Counted from the first letter of the stretch, positions 42,361-52,926 are shown. The stretch is DNA of 64,000 nt from an uncultured Acidimicrobiales bacterium (GCA_951812975.1 CATOTC010000002.1:1-64000); one strand, 5' to 3'. Notes: generated from the sequence alone by a model not told the origin. Translations and numbers: made by a program.

Positions 42361-43861
42361 CGAAACTCCCCATCGGAGGACGCACACGGAAGCCGATGGC
42401 CGAGTAGAGGTCGCGGGCCCGCAGCGTGGGGCCGGCGTCGTCGAGGTCGCGAATCGTGCGCGCAACGGCCCGGACCCGCATTGCCCCGCGAGCGCTCAGA
42501 CGACCGTCAGTCAAAGCCTGGTGCAGCACGTCGGTCGCCTCAGGCTCGAGCGGCGCAGCATCCTCGAGTTGCTCACGGTTCAGCGCTGCATTGGTCCGTG
42601 CGCCGCGGCTCAGAGCCAGCTCGCGCACCCGAGCCACCCGCTGCGCCACAGCGCTGGACGGCTCGCCCGGTTCTCGCTCAAGGAGAGCGGTAGGCGACGG
42701 ACGGTCAACGTGCACCATCACGTCGAGCCGATCAAGGACGGGTCCAGAAATCCGCCGCGAATAGCGCATACGGGCCGAGGGCCCGCAACGGCAGCTCACC
42801 GAACCGCCCTCACCGCAGGGACAGGGGTTCATCGCCGCGACGAGCAGGACATTAGCCGGATGTTCACGCATGCCACCGCTGCGCGCCACCCGCACCACGC
42901 CCTCCTCGAGGGGCTGGCGCAACCCGTCGAGAACACTGGGGGCGAACTCTCCCAGCTCATCGAGGAAGAGGACGCCCTCGGTGGCCACGCTGATCTCGCC
43001 AGGCAGTACCCGCCCCGATCCACCACCGACCAACGCGGCCATGGACGCCGAATGATGCGGAGCGCGGAACGGCGGGCGTCGGACCAGACCAGACCCCGGA
43101 AGCCGGATCGAGGCAGCGCTGTGGACACGGGTGACGAGGCGAGCCGCTTCTGCTGAAAGATCAGGCAACAACCCCGGAAGGCGGCGAGCCAACATGGTCT
43201 TCCCGCCTCCGGGCGGTCCGATCAGCAACAGGTGATGCCCCCCGGCCGCAGCAATCTCCAGAGCCCAGCGTGCGCTCGCCTGCCCTCGGACATCGGCCAG
43301 ATCCGGCTCGTCGGCCACCTCGTCGTCGCAGCGCGGCGGCTCCACATGAGGCCACGGCAGTCCCTCAGAGACCACATCGATGATGTCGCGTAACCGGCGA
43401 ACAGGACGAACTCGGTCCCCTGCACCGAGCGCCGCGACCCCGGCGTCGGCAGCCGCCACGATCACCCGATCGGTCTTCAACACGTCGACCATCGGGAGGA
43501 TTCCCGGAACCGGGCGCAGCGAACCGTCCAGCCCCAACTCCCCGACCGCAGAAATATCGGAGAGCGACTCCAGGGGAATCTGCTCCGAGGCGGCCAGGAT
43601 CCCGAGCCCGATCGGCAGATCGAGGCCCGCACCGACCTTGCGGACACACGTGGGCGCCAGGTTCACCGTGATCCGCTGCATCGGCCAGTTGAGGTCACTC
43701 GACTCGACCGCCGCGCGCACGCGGTCTCGAGCCTCGCGGCATGAGGCGTCGGGGAGGCCCACAATGGTGAACGCCGGGAGGCCGTTGGTTACGTGGACCT
43801 CAACATCGACCGCAGCGCCGTCGATGCCGTCGAGGGTGGAAGAAGGAATAGAAGCAAGCAT
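42353..43861 (-). CDS. comM: ComM/YifB family AAA ATPase (Mg-chelatase-like)
   Basis: 502 residues from ATG 43861. The N-terminal Lon-like domain has AFTIVGLPDASCREARDRV and ITVNLAPTCVRKVGAGLDL; the AAA domain has Walker A GPPGGGKTMLA and Walker B GVLFLDELGEF; the four-Cys segment NPCPCGEGGSVSCRCGP is the zinc insert of YifB. ComM is a branch-migration helicase that helps integrate DNA during transformation. Its ribosome binding site lies in a 10-bp hairpin (43865-43894). It precedes dprA with an 8-base overlap. Confidence 0.94.
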   Translation of the reverse strand: MLASIPSSTLDGIDGAAVDVEVHVTNGLPAFTIVGLPDASCREARDRVRAAVESSDLNWPMQRITVNLAPTCVRKVGAGLDLPIGLGILAASEQIPLESLSDISAVGELGLDGSLRPVPGILPMVDVLKTDRVIVAAADAGVAALGAGDRVRPVRRLRDIIDVVSEGLPWPHVEPPRCDDEVADEPDLADVRGQASARWALEIAAAGGHHLLLIGPPGGGKTMLARRLPGLLPDLSAEAARLVTRVHSAASIRLPGSGLVRRPPFRAPHHSASMAALVGGGSGRVLPGEISVATEGVLFLDELGEFAPSVLDGLRQPLEEGVVRVARSGGMREHPANVLLVAAMNPCPCGEGGSVSCRCGPSARMRYSRRISGPVLDRLDVMVHVDRPSPTALLEREPGEPSSAVAQRVARVRELALSRGARTNAALNREQLEDAAPLEPEATDVLHQALTDGRLSARGAMRVRAVARTIRDLDDAGPTLRARDLYSAIGFRVRPPMGSFDA

Positions 43862-43864
43862 GGG

Positions 43865-43894
43865 ACAGCCTTTTCGAAGGAGACAAAAGGCTGT
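43865..43894 (-). promoter_or_regulatory. Hairpin covering the comM ribosome binding site
   Basis: ACAGCCTTTT and AAAAGGCTGT form a perfect 10-bp stem with a 10-base loop. On the minus-strand transcript the AAAAGG that serves comM is in the 3' arm, three bases before ATG 43861. The stem would hide it. It could equally be a binding site for a dimeric repressor. Confidence 0.65.
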
Positions 43895-43947
43895 CTTTCG
43901 CAAACAGCGAGCGTGGGGAGAACACTAGGCGGAGCGTGTGACACCGC

Positions 43948-44292
43948 TCAGCTAAGCACCTCTCTTGTATACCGGGTGACCGCCGCAATCTGTCGATCAG
44001 TCAATCTCTCGGCGAACGAGGGCATCGTACCCTTGCCGTCGGCGACAACCGCAACCTGATCGTCGATGTCGGGATACGCCCCGACGACCGCACCATTGTT
44101 CAGGCGCGGCCCCTGCCCACCTCCGCCGCTCCGTCCATGACACGCCGCACAGTGCTTCGCGTAAACGGCACGGCCGTCCGCCAGGACCGGGTCAGGCTCC
44201 CCGTCGGGTCCGAGCGGCACTTCCGGCGGGTCCCCCGCGCAGGAGCCCACGAACACTCCGACAACAAGAATCCCAAAAAGCAACCTGCGCAC
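43948..44292 (-). CDS. Cytochrome c lipoprotein
   Basis: 114 residues from GTG 44292, with GGAG five bases upstream. RRLLFGILVVGVFVGSC is a lipoprotein signal with lipobox Cys. The heme site is HCAACHG (in VYAKHCAACHGRSGG), and the distal Met is in KGTMPSFAERLTDRQI. It is a class I cytochrome c tethered to the outside of the membrane, moving electrons to a terminal oxidase or reductase. Its location between comM and a translation block is unusual; it may be an insertion. Confidence 0.88.
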   Translation of the reverse strand: MRRLLFGILVVGVFVGSCAGDPPEVPLGPDGEPDPVLADGRAVYAKHCAACHGRSGGGGQGPRLNNGAVVGAYPDIDDQVAVVADGKGTMPSFAERLTDRQIAAVTRYTREVLS

Positions 44293-44339
44293 CGTGACTC
44301 CAACACGAGGAAACAAACTCGATAGACCATACTGACAAG

Positions 44340-44450
44340 ATGGGAATGGACCCCACCCGCCCACACCGCCGCCGTCCGACCGACTACCTGTACGTGGCCG
44401 CCGGTCTGGTGGTAGCGGCGCTGTTGGTGCTGTGGGCGGTGCTCGGCTGA
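44340..44450 (+). CDS. Very small single-span membrane protein
   Basis: 36 residues, MGMDPTRPHRRRPTD then a hydrophobic helix VAAGLVVAALLVLWAVLG. The basic N-terminus and one helix fit a small inner-membrane protein. The stop overlaps the next start as TGATG, so both would be translated together. Ribosome binding site is weak. No family recognised; coupling is the main support. Confidence 0.45.
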   Translation: MGMDPTRPHRRRPTDYLYVAAGLVVAALLVLWAVLG

Positions 44451-44659
44451 TGGACGACCCCGAATCATACGGCGAGCTCGACATCAAGTTCCTGCAGCCA
44501 TACCAAGCCAACAAGAGCTACGTCTGCCCGAACTGCAACCGCGACATCTCGCCAGGGACCAGCCATTACGTCGTCGTTCCCGTGCACGCGCCCGACCTGC
44601 GGCGACACTGGCACCGCGGCTGCTGGGACGGCAGGCGCACACGCACACCCCGCCGCTGA
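44450..44659 (+). CDS. Small zinc-ribbon-like conserved protein
   Basis: 69 residues from ATG 44450. VCPNCNRDISPGTSHYVVV and RHWHRGCW give Cys-x2-Cys plus His/Cys ligands for one zinc. Small proteins of this pattern are common in Actinobacteria near the rplS-yraN block; their function is unknown. It is coupled to the 36-residue membrane protein upstream and convergent with yraN. Confidence 0.7.
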   Translation: MDDPESYGELDIKFLQPYQANKSYVCPNCNRDISPGTSHYVVVPVHAPDLRRHWHRGCWDGRRTRTPRR

Positions 44660-44671
44660 CGACCCACGCCC

Positions 44672-45013
44672 TCAGAACGCGCCGGCGATGACTCTGACCT
44701 TCCCGGCAACGACGGAGGCGACATCGAAACGCAGGCGGCCACGGCGCCCATGCCGGTCGAGCCACGACAACGCAGTGCGGCGCACCAGTTGCTGTTTGCG
44801 CGGGCCGACCGCTTCCACCGCGCTGCCGAAACTGTCCGACGAACGCGTCTTCACCTCACAGAAGACGATCTCATCGTCGCGACCCAGCACCAAGTCGATC
44901 TCACCGCCCTTGATCCGCCAGTTCCGATCAAGTACTTCGTACCCGTCGGTCTCGTACCTGCGAGCGACGAGGTCCTCGCCCCAACGCCCCAATGCGACCC
45001 GTGATCTGTCCAT
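44672..45013 (-). CDS. YraN family protein (UPF0102, endonuclease-like fold)
   Basis: 113 residues. GRWGEDLVARRYETDGYEVLDRN (read in parts), GGEIDLVLGRDDEIVFCEVKTRSSD and GPRKQQLV are the family blocks; E...D...E-x-K is the PD-(D/E)XK nuclease-like active site. The cellular role is not settled. It lies between rplS and comM. The genes lepB and rnhB that often stand here are missing. Confidence 0.92.
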   Translation of the reverse strand: MDRSRVALGRWGEDLVARRYETDGYEVLDRNWRIKGGEIDLVLGRDDEIVFCEVKTRSSDSFGSAVEAVGPRKQQLVRRTALSWLDRHGRRGRLRFDVASVVAGKVRVIAGAF

Positions 45014-45078
45014 CCCCCGACCGTAGGGGGGCCCTGTGACAACGCTGCTGCGGCGCCCGCACGGTGTCGGGCCGCCGA

Positions 45079-45426
45079 CTAGTTGTCGCGCTTCTCCTTG
45101 ACCCTGGCAGCCTTGCCGATCCGGTCGCGCAGGTAGTAGAGCTTGGCACGACGGACATCGCCGCGAGTCACCCGCTCGATCCGTTCCACAATCGGGGTGT
45201 ACAGCGGAAAAGTGCGTTCGACACCGACACCGAAACTCAGCTTGCGGACCGTGAAAGTCTCGCGGATCCCGCTGCCCTGCCGACGGATTACCACACCCTC
45301 GAAGACCTGCGTGCGAGCACGGTTGCCCTCCATCACGCGGACATGGACCCGAAGCGTGTCGCCAGGGCCGAAGTCCGGGATGTCATCCCGTTCAATAAGG
45401 TTGTCGACGACGTCTGTGGGCTGCAT
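45079..45426 (-). CDS. rplS: Ribosomal protein L19
   Basis: 115 residues. [44 protein letters not shown] and the ending [21 protein letters not shown] are diagnostic (read in parts). It bridges the two ribosomal subunits. It lies next to trmD, as in most bacteria. Confidence 0.98.
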   Translation of the reverse strand: MQPTDVVDNLIERDDIPDFGPGDTLRVHVRVMEGNRARTQVFEGVVIRRQGSGIRETFTVRKLSFGVGVERTFPLYTPIVERIERVTRGDVRRAKLYYLRDRIGKAARVKEKRDN

Positions 45427-45524
45427 CGCAAGCTCCGCGGCAGTGAGAACAAGAGAACGGGCCGCTCAAAGGTCGAACGGACCGAACAGCAAGCCTAGAG
45501 GCGACTTGCCGAACCAACACACCC

Positions 45525-46262
45525 CTAGGGGTCGAGAAGTTCGAATTCTGCCAACAGTTCCCGGTCCGCGGCGCTCAGGCCGCCACGCTGCGCAATGAGA
45601 TCAGGGCGACGGTCGATCGTGCGCCGCAACGATTGGGCTCTGCGCCAGCGCCGCACACGACCATGGTCGCCCGAGCGCAGAACCTCCGGCACCTCCCAGG
45701 TGCGGAACTCCGCAGGCCGGGTGTACTGCGGGTACTCCAGCAGGCCGTCGCTGAACGACTCCTCGGTCGTGCTGTCGGCATTGCCGAGCACCCCCGACAC
45801 GAGCCGACCGACCGCCTCGACAATGAGCAGAGCCCCGACCTCGCCACCGGCCAGAACCACATCGCCCACCGACACTTCATCATCGACAAGGTGCTGCCGC
45901 ACTCGCTCATCAACACCCTCATAACGGCCGCACAACAACGAGAAACCTTCGGTCCCCGCCAATTCGGACGCCATGGCCTGGTCGAAGCGCCGCCCCGCGG
46001 GAGACAAGTACAGCAGCGGCCTGGGCGGCTCGACCTCCTCCACCGCAGCAAACAGCGGCGCCGGCGACATCACCATCCCCGCCCCTCCTCCGAAAGGGGC
46101 GTCGTCGACGGACTGATGCACCCCGGTTGCGTGCGAGCGCAGGTCGTGGACTCGCACATCGAGGCGGCCCTCACGGCGTCCCCTTCCGATCACCGACTCA
46201 TCGGCGAAGGAGTCGACCACCCCGGCGAAGATCGTGAAGATGTCGATACGAAGCCCGCTCAC
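45525..46262 (-). CDS. trmD: tRNA (guanine37-N1)-methyltransferase
   Basis: 245 residues. LRIDIFTIFAGV at the start, DDAPFGGGAGMVM, LLCGRYEGVDERV (the AdoMet trefoil knot) and GDVVLAGGEVGALLIVEAV are all conserved. It methylates G37 of tRNAs reading CNN codons. It overlaps the rimM stop by four bases. Confidence 0.97.
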   Translation of the reverse strand: MSGLRIDIFTIFAGVVDSFADESVIGRGRREGRLDVRVHDLRSHATGVHQSVDDAPFGGGAGMVMSPAPLFAAVEEVEPPRPLLYLSPAGRRFDQAMASELAGTEGFSLLCGRYEGVDERVRQHLVDDEVSVGDVVLAGGEVGALLIVEAVGRLVSGVLGNADSTTEESFSDGLLEYPQYTRPAEFRTWEVPEVLRSGDHGRVRRWRRAQSLRRTIDRRPDLIAQRGGLSAADRELLAEFELLDP

Positions 46263-46765
46263 GATGTTGTCCCGGGTTCAGAACCGCTGTCGTCTGCGTC
46301 GTCCATCAGATCGAAAATGCCGTCTGGCACATCAACGGCGATCCGCTCGCCCGGCTCCAGTCCAGTCACGAAGGTGATCGGCACGAGCGCGCCGCTGTCG
46401 AGTTCAAGCAGGTCGCTGGCCGGGTTCTGCACCACTTTGACCACAACGCCGCGCCGGGTGTCGTGCTGGTCGACGACCTCGGCGCCGATCAGTTCATGCA
46501 CCCACAACTCCTCGGGGTCATCAAGGGGCTCCGCGTAGAGGACGGTGCCGCTGAGCGCCTCCGCGGCGTTGCGGTCGCCGACACCGTCGAAGGCGACGAT
46601 CCAAGCACCCTTGTGCGCCCTCGCCGAACGGACCACGAACTCGCGGTCCTCAGAAGCCAGCACGGCACCGCTGCTCAGCCGTTCGGTGCGATTTGTTGTC
46701 AACGAGACCAGGACGTCGCCGCGTACTCCGTGCGGGCGGGTGATGCGGCCCAGTTCGAGCATCAA
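46259..46765 (-). CDS. rimM: Ribosome maturation factor RimM
   Basis: 168 residues. LELGRITRPHGVRGDVLV is the RimM start, and GTVLYAEPLDDPEELWVHELIGAEV leads into the PRC-barrel (read in parts), ending VPDGIFDL. It helps 30S assembly through S19. The last residues are acidic. It lies between khpA and trmD. Confidence 0.95.
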   Translation of the reverse strand: MMLELGRITRPHGVRGDVLVSLTTNRTERLSSGAVLASEDREFVVRSARAHKGAWIVAFDGVGDRNAAEALSGTVLYAEPLDDPEELWVHELIGAEVVDQHDTRRGVVVKVVQNPASDLLELDSGALVPITFVTGLEPGERIAVDVPDGIFDLMDDADDSGSEPGTTS

Positions 46766-46832
46766 AGTTCGCCCAGTGTTCTAAGAACGTGCACGGATTC
46801 AACAAGGGGTGGCGCTGTCACCAGTCGCCTTC

Positions 46833-46922
46833 CGCTCATGTTCGCTACGCGCCACTTCCCGCTCATGTTCGCTACGCGCCACTTCCCGCTCATGTTCGCT
46901 ACGCGCCACCTCCCGCTCTTGT
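46833..46922. repeat. 27-bp tandem repeat between rimM and khpA
   Basis: Three units (46833-46859, 46860-46886, 46887-46913) start with CGCTCATGTTCGCTACGCGC, and a fourth decayed unit follows. They occupy the 254-base gap 46766-47019, which otherwise shows no gene. The gap lies inside a block whose neighbours are normally closely packed. Confidence 0.9.
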
Positions 46923-47019
46923 TCGCGGCGCTCACGGGGCCGCTCGGAACGCGGGCGGGCCGCTCGGGCCGCGGCCTCGCCCGGTCGCGGTCGTGTTCGG
47001 AATCAATCCGCTCGGCCTC

Positions 47020-47265
47020 CTAATCGACGAACTCCACTTCGATGGAGGTGCCCTCCTCGTAACCGGCGGCCCGCACCACAGTACGGATCGCGCCTGCCAC
47101 GCGGCCGCGCCTGCCGATCACGCGGCCCATGTCTCCTTCGCCGACCGTCACATCGAGGCGAAGCGTGTCGTCGTATCGTGAGGCCTCCACGTTGACCGCA
47201 TCCGGGTTCTCAACCATCTGCTTGACGACGTACTCACAGACCGCCTGCGCTGATTCTGCCGACAT
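47020..47265 (-). CDS. khpA: KH-domain RNA-binding protein KhpA
   Basis: 81 residues. VNVEASRYDDTLRLDVTVGEGD then MGRVIGRRGRVAGAIRTVVRA carries the GxxG loop (GRRG) of the KH domain (read in parts). Family members bind RNA with KhpB. It starts two bases after rpsP, as usual. Confidence 0.95.
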   Translation of the reverse strand: MSAESAQAVCEYVVKQMVENPDAVNVEASRYDDTLRLDVTVGEGDMGRVIGRRGRVAGAIRTVVRAAGYEEGTSIEVEFVD

Positions 47266-47267
47266 CG

Positions 47268-47645
47268 TCAGTCACCTCCGTCGGTTTCGGAGTCACCGGT
47301 GTCGGCGTCGCTCGCCTCAGCGGCACCCTCGGCAGGTCCTGACGCTGCCGCCGGCTTTGACGGCGCTGCCGCCGCGACCGGTTCAGACTTGCTGGTGTGC
47401 AGTTCCCAGGCACCGGAGATCTTCAGCAGCTTCTCGACCCGCTCAGTCGGCTGAGCACCATGGTGGAGCCAGTGCAGCGCACGATCGTTGTCGATCTTGA
47501 TTACCGAAGGATCCTGACGCGGCTCGTACGTGCCGATGATCTCGATGAAGCGCCCGTTGCGGGGCGAGCGCGAGTCTGCGGCGACAACGCGATAGGTGGG
47601 CTGCTTCTTCTTGCCCATCCGCATGAGGCGGAGCTTGACGGCCAT
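47268..47645 (-). CDS. rpsP: Ribosomal protein S16
   Basis: 125 residues. [21 protein letters not shown] and [19 protein letters not shown] are diagnostic (read in parts). The last 40 residues are Ala/Glu/Asp-rich, a disordered extension frequent in Actinobacteria. It starts the run rpsP-khpA-rimM-trmD-rplS. Confidence 0.97.
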   Translation of the reverse strand: MAVKLRLMRMGKKKQPTYRVVAADSRSPRNGRFIEIIGTYEPRQDPSVIKIDNDRALHWLHHGAQPTERVEKLLKISGAWELHTSKSEPVAAAAPSKPAAASGPAEGAAEASDADTGDSETDGGD

Positions 47646-47784
47646 CTGTTCTCTGTTTCTCTTGAGGACTTATCGTCGCTGACTTGCGAAGATTGTGAGC
47701 GCGGCGGAGGCCGGGCGACCGCTCAATTCAATCTCCGCCGGTACACCAATTCCAACCTTGAAAGCCAACAACGCATCGCGTCGC

Positions 47785-49215
<1,431 letters not shown>

Positions 49216-49289
49216 GGTCCGTTCACCCTAGCGGCCCGGTCCCCCGTCTCAGAGCGGCTGGACTGCGCTGTGCCTGTTCAAATAGGGCA

Positions 49290-50381
49290 CTATTCGAAGA
49301 GGGCGTCGACGAACTCCACAGGATCAAAGTCGACCAGGTCACCGATCCCCTCGCCCAGACCTGCGAGTTTGACCGGAACACCGAGCTCGGAGTGGATCGC
49401 GACCACAATCCCCCCTTTGGCTGATCCGTCGAGCTTGGTGAGGATCACGCCGGTCACGTCCACTGCCTCGGTGAACTGCCGAGCCTGCGACAGGCCGTTC
49501 TGACCGGTTGTGGCATCAATGACCAGGAACGTCTCGGTGACAGTTCCGGCGCCCTTCTCAGCCACCCGGCGTACCTTGCGCAACTCCTCCATCAGATTGG
49601 CCTTGGTCTGGAGCCGGCCGGCAGTGTCGGCCATCACCAACGGCACCGAACGCGCCGCGGCATGTTCGATCGCGTCAAAAACGACCGACGACGGATCGGC
49701 GCCCTCGGACCCCCGCACGATCTCAGCACCGGTGCGCTGGGACCATATGGTCAGCTGTTCAACCGCAGCAGCGCGGAACGTGTCCCCCGCGGCGAGCACG
49801 ACCGAGCGCCCCTCATCTGACTGGCGCCGGGACAGCTTGCCGATGGTGGTGGTCTTCCCCACACCGTTGACCCCCACGAACAACCACACCGCCGGTCCCG
49901 GAACCTGGGAGTCGGCGGGCATTTCGACGCTGGCGTCGACGTTCAATGTGCGATCGAATCCCTCAAGGCGTGACACGATCTCGGCTTTGACCAGCCCGGC
50001 AAGCTCCGAAGCGTCCTCGAGTTTCTCATCGGCGGCCGCCTCACGCACCGCAGAGATGATCTCCGCGGATGTGGAGACACCCACATCGGCTCTGATCAAG
50101 GCGTCTTGGAGGTCCTGCCAGGTCTGTTCGTTGATGGCTCCACGACCGAACACCGAGCCCAGATAACCGCCGAGGGTCGAGCGCGCCTTACCGAGCCGGT
50201 CACGAAACGAAGGTGCCGTCGAGGCAGATTCGACCGCCTCGTCATCGCCTGTGGCGGTGTCACCGGAGGGCTCGACGACCGAGGGGTCGCGGCCCTCGAG
50301 GCGGCGGTCTCTGACAATGAAATACGCGGAGAGGCCGATAATGGTCAACGCGGCAACGGCAACGATGATCGCGAACAGCAT
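49290..50381 (-). CDS. ftsY: Signal recognition particle receptor FtsY
   Basis: 363 residues. It opens with a membrane helix (FAIIVAVAALTIIGLSAYFIV) and a short acidic A region, shorter than in E. coli. The NG domain has GVNGVGKTTTIGKLS, VMADTAGRLQTK and ILTKLDGSAKGGI. It receives Ffh-ribosome complexes at the membrane. The gene lies 74 bases upstream of ffh in the same direction. Confidence 0.97.
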   Translation of the reverse strand: MLFAIIVAVAALTIIGLSAYFIVRDRRLEGRDPSVVEPSGDTATGDDEAVESASTAPSFRDRLGKARSTLGGYLGSVFGRGAINEQTWQDLQDALIRADVGVSTSAEIISAVREAAADEKLEDASELAGLVKAEIVSRLEGFDRTLNVDASVEMPADSQVPGPAVWLFVGVNGVGKTTTIGKLSRRQSDEGRSVVLAAGDTFRAAAVEQLTIWSQRTGAEIVRGSEGADPSSVVFDAIEHAAARSVPLVMADTAGRLQTKANLMEELRKVRRVAEKGAGTVTETFLVIDATTGQNGLSQARQFTEAVDVTGVILTKLDGSAKGGIVVAIHSELGVPVKLAGLGEGIGDLVDFDPVEFVDALFE

Positions 50382-50439
50382 GGCCGCCGGATTCTACCTG
50401 CTCTGTCCGGCCAGTCGGGTGGCTGGTCTGCCCGATCGT

Positions 50440-51903
50440 TCAGGCGGCTGCGAGAATCGCCTGGACCGTCAGCCGGATGCCGTCGCGAAGCAGCAGGATG
50501 TCTACGCTCTCGCCCGGGCGGAACAGCTTTATCTCGGCAGCCAGATCGACCATCGAGGTGATCTCCTTGCCATTGAGCGCGATGATGAGGTCACCGGCCT
50601 TGAGGCCGCTGTCGTCGGCGGGCGAACCGTCGACGACTGACGTCACCAGAGCACCGTGGGAGCCGTCTGTGGGCGTATCGCCCTGGATCCCCAAGAAGCC
50701 GATATCGAGAGACTCCCCGCTGACGATGCGACGAGCGATCAGCACGATGGTGTCGGACGGGATGGCGAACCCGACACCGACGTTGCCCGCAGACGGGGTC
50801 CGAATCTGGGTGTTGATCCCGATGACCCGGCCGAAGCGGTCGGCGAGAGCGCCGCCGGAGTTGCCCATGTTGATCGGCGCGTCGGTCTGGATCATCTCTA
50901 CCGGATTGGGATTGTCCCGATCTGAGCCGCCCTCCTCAAGGACCCGGTTGACCGCGCTCACCACACCCGCGGTGACGCTCTGGTCGAGCCCGAACGGCCC
51001 GCCGATGGCGACGGCCAACTGCCCCACCCTGACTTCGGAGGTAGGCGCGAAGACTGCTTGAACCAGCGAATTGACTTCATCGGGATCGACCCCGACGACT
51101 GCCACGTCACGACTCGGGTCACCACCGATGACGGTTCCTACCACAATCTGTCCATCTGGGAACTCAACGTCGACGTTGGTGCTGAGTTCAACCACGTGGT
51201 TGTTGGTCACGATGTAGCCGTTCTCAACGTCCCATACGACGCCCGAGCCCTGACCTTCGTCGCTGATTATCACGACGATCGACGGGCTGACCGCGTCGGC
51301 AACATCAGCCACCGGTTCCAGAGACGTCTCGATCGGCACGGGTCCTGGCTCCACGTCGAGGAAGGAGTCCACAGTGTCAGTGCTCGGCGTTGAACTGACC
51401 GATGACCCGCCTCCGTCAAGTCTGTCTTGAGAAGCAGTGTCCGGGGTGGACGACGAGGACCCGGTCGAGTCGTCGGACCAGAACTGTCCGGCGACGAATC
51501 CGCCAACGAGCAGCACGCACACCGTCAACAGCACGAAGATGCCTCTGAGCCAGGCCGTGGAGTCCCAACGCTTGTCGGGAGGTTGTGCAACCGACGGCGG
51601 GCCGACGGTCGGCATCGCACCAAGCTGAGGTGGAGTCGGCCTAGGCAGATCCGACTGTGGCGGCGGGGACGGCACAGCGCCAGACGACGGCCGAGCCCAT
51701 CGCGGCGGCGGCCCGTCGGGCGATCCTTGAGACGGCGGCGAGGGCGACGGAGGTGCCGACCCGCGGGTCGACTGGGGCGGCGGTGGGGGCGGGGGCGGCG
51801 GAACCCGCTTTGCCGTGGACGCAGGCGACCAGCGCTCTGTGCCCGCGGGACTCACAGCGCCGTCGGCAGCACCGTCAGGTTCATCGCTCGGGTCGCGATC
51901 CAT
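50440..51903 (-). CDS. HtrA-like serine protease with PDZ domain
   Basis: 487 residues from ATG 51903. The first 125 are Pro/Ser-rich and cytoplasmic, with a run of ten prolines; a single membrane helix follows (GIFVLLTVCVLLVGGFVAG), so the protease is outside. The trypsin-like domain shows His in VTNNHVVEL, Asp in PSRDVAVVGVD and Ser in NMGNSGGALAD. The PDZ domain spans about 390-487 (DDSGLKAGDLIIALNGKEI). It degrades or refolds damaged envelope proteins, as PepD/HtrA do in Mycobacterium. It is just upstream of ftsY. Confidence 0.93.
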   Translation of the reverse strand: MDRDPSDEPDGAADGAVSPAGTERWSPASTAKRVPPPPPPPPPQSTRGSAPPSPSPPSQGSPDGPPPRWARPSSGAVPSPPPQSDLPRPTPPQLGAMPTVGPPSVAQPPDKRWDSTAWLRGIFVLLTVCVLLVGGFVAGQFWSDDSTGSSSSTPDTASQDRLDGGGSSVSSTPSTDTVDSFLDVEPGPVPIETSLEPVADVADAVSPSIVVIISDEGQGSGVVWDVENGYIVTNNHVVELSTNVDVEFPDGQIVVGTVIGGDPSRDVAVVGVDPDEVNSLVQAVFAPTSEVRVGQLAVAIGGPFGLDQSVTAGVVSAVNRVLEEGGSDRDNPNPVEMIQTDAPINMGNSGGALADRFGRVIGINTQIRTPSAGNVGVGFAIPSDTIVLIARRIVSGESLDIGFLGIQGDTPTDGSHGALVTSVVDGSPADDSGLKAGDLIIALNGKEITSMVDLAAEIKLFRPGESVDILLLRDGIRLTVQAILAAA

Positions 51904-52025
51904 ACCCCCAACCGTAGGGCCTTGAACCGAAAGGGAGAAGTGCAACAGCCCCAATACTGAAGATGCGCGATGCGCCGCACGGGCATCACCGATCCTCGGG
52001 GCGTTCGCTCGCGTAGGGTGAGGCG

Positions 52026-52469
52026 ATGACCACCATCACCGCCGACATCAAGATTGAACCCGGCTCCGAGTTCTCTGTGGAACTGCGATCCGGGTCGCAC
52101 CTCTGGCACGCCGATGAGCCCCCCGAAGTCGGCGGCGCCGACACCGGACCCAACCCCTACGAACTGCTGTTGTCGTCGGTTGCCGCCTGCACCGCCATCA
52201 CCGTGTCGTTGTACTGCAGGCGCAAGGGTTGGGAACTCGACTCGGTGTCGGCGCGCTACAGCCACGACCGGGTCCACGCCCGCGACTGTGACGATTGCGA
52301 GTCCGACGCATCGGGCCACATCGACCGGGTCCGCAGCCAAATCTTCATCGAAGGCGACTTCGACGATGGGCAACGCTCACGCTTGACCGAGATTGCCCGC
52401 CGCTGCCCTGTCCACAAGACCCTCGAGCGGGGCGTGACCTTCACCACCGAAGCTGTATTCGCCGGCTAG
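52026..52469 (+). CDS. OsmC/Ohr family protein
   Basis: 147 residues. GPNPYELLLSSVAACTAITVSLY holds the first redox Cys, and RRCPVHKTLERGVTF the second (read in parts), the two-Cys pattern of organic hydroperoxide reductases. A loop with several Cys/Asp (HARDCDDCESDASG) is unusual and may bind metal. It is flanked by htrA (divergent) and transposase debris. Confidence 0.92.
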   Translation: MTTITADIKIEPGSEFSVELRSGSHLWHADEPPEVGGADTGPNPYELLLSSVAACTAITVSLYCRRKGWELDSVSARYSHDRVHARDCDDCESDASGHIDRVRSQIFIEGDFDDGQRSRLTEIARRCPVHKTLERGVTFTTEAVFAG

Positions 52470-52494
52470 CCACCGCCAAGTGTGCCAGACCCCC

Positions 52495-52770
52495 AAGGAC
52501 CTCCCGAACTCAAACGCCTCGCCAAGACCCTCACAGCCCGGCGCGACGAGACCCCACGGCCCGTCGACCCTTGAGAGCCGCCGCCGCATCCTCACAGCCT
52601 GGCGCGACGAGACCCCACACCAGCGTCACCGCCCACGCTCACAACGAACGCACCCAAGCTCCCAACGCCAAGATCAAAGACGTCAAACGATCCGCACGGG
52701 GCTTCCGCCGGTTCACCAACCACCGGCTACGCACCCTGCTCGCAGCCAGCCAAGGCACCCCCAACCCAGC
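52495..52770 (+). pseudogene. ISL3-family transposase, C-terminal remnant
   Basis: One frame reads ELKRLAKTLTARRDETP, and another reads HNERTQAPNAKIKDVKRSA then RGFRRFTNHRLRTLL, which matches the end of ISL3 transposases. The phrase for TA(R/W)RDETP occurs twice (near 52532 and 52597), so the debris contains a short duplication and frameshifts. No start and no inverted ends are seen. Confidence 0.6.
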
Positions 52771-52926
52771 ACAGGAACCAGAACCCGACATCCCCGCTTC
52801 GACGCGGAGCCGGTATTGTGGCTCGGGATGATCGGCAAAGACCGCATTCTCTCTCGGGATGACCACCAAAGACCGCAATGTTGCAACTATTGGTTTATTT
52901 GCCGGTTGCGGTCGAAGAGCCAGAAT

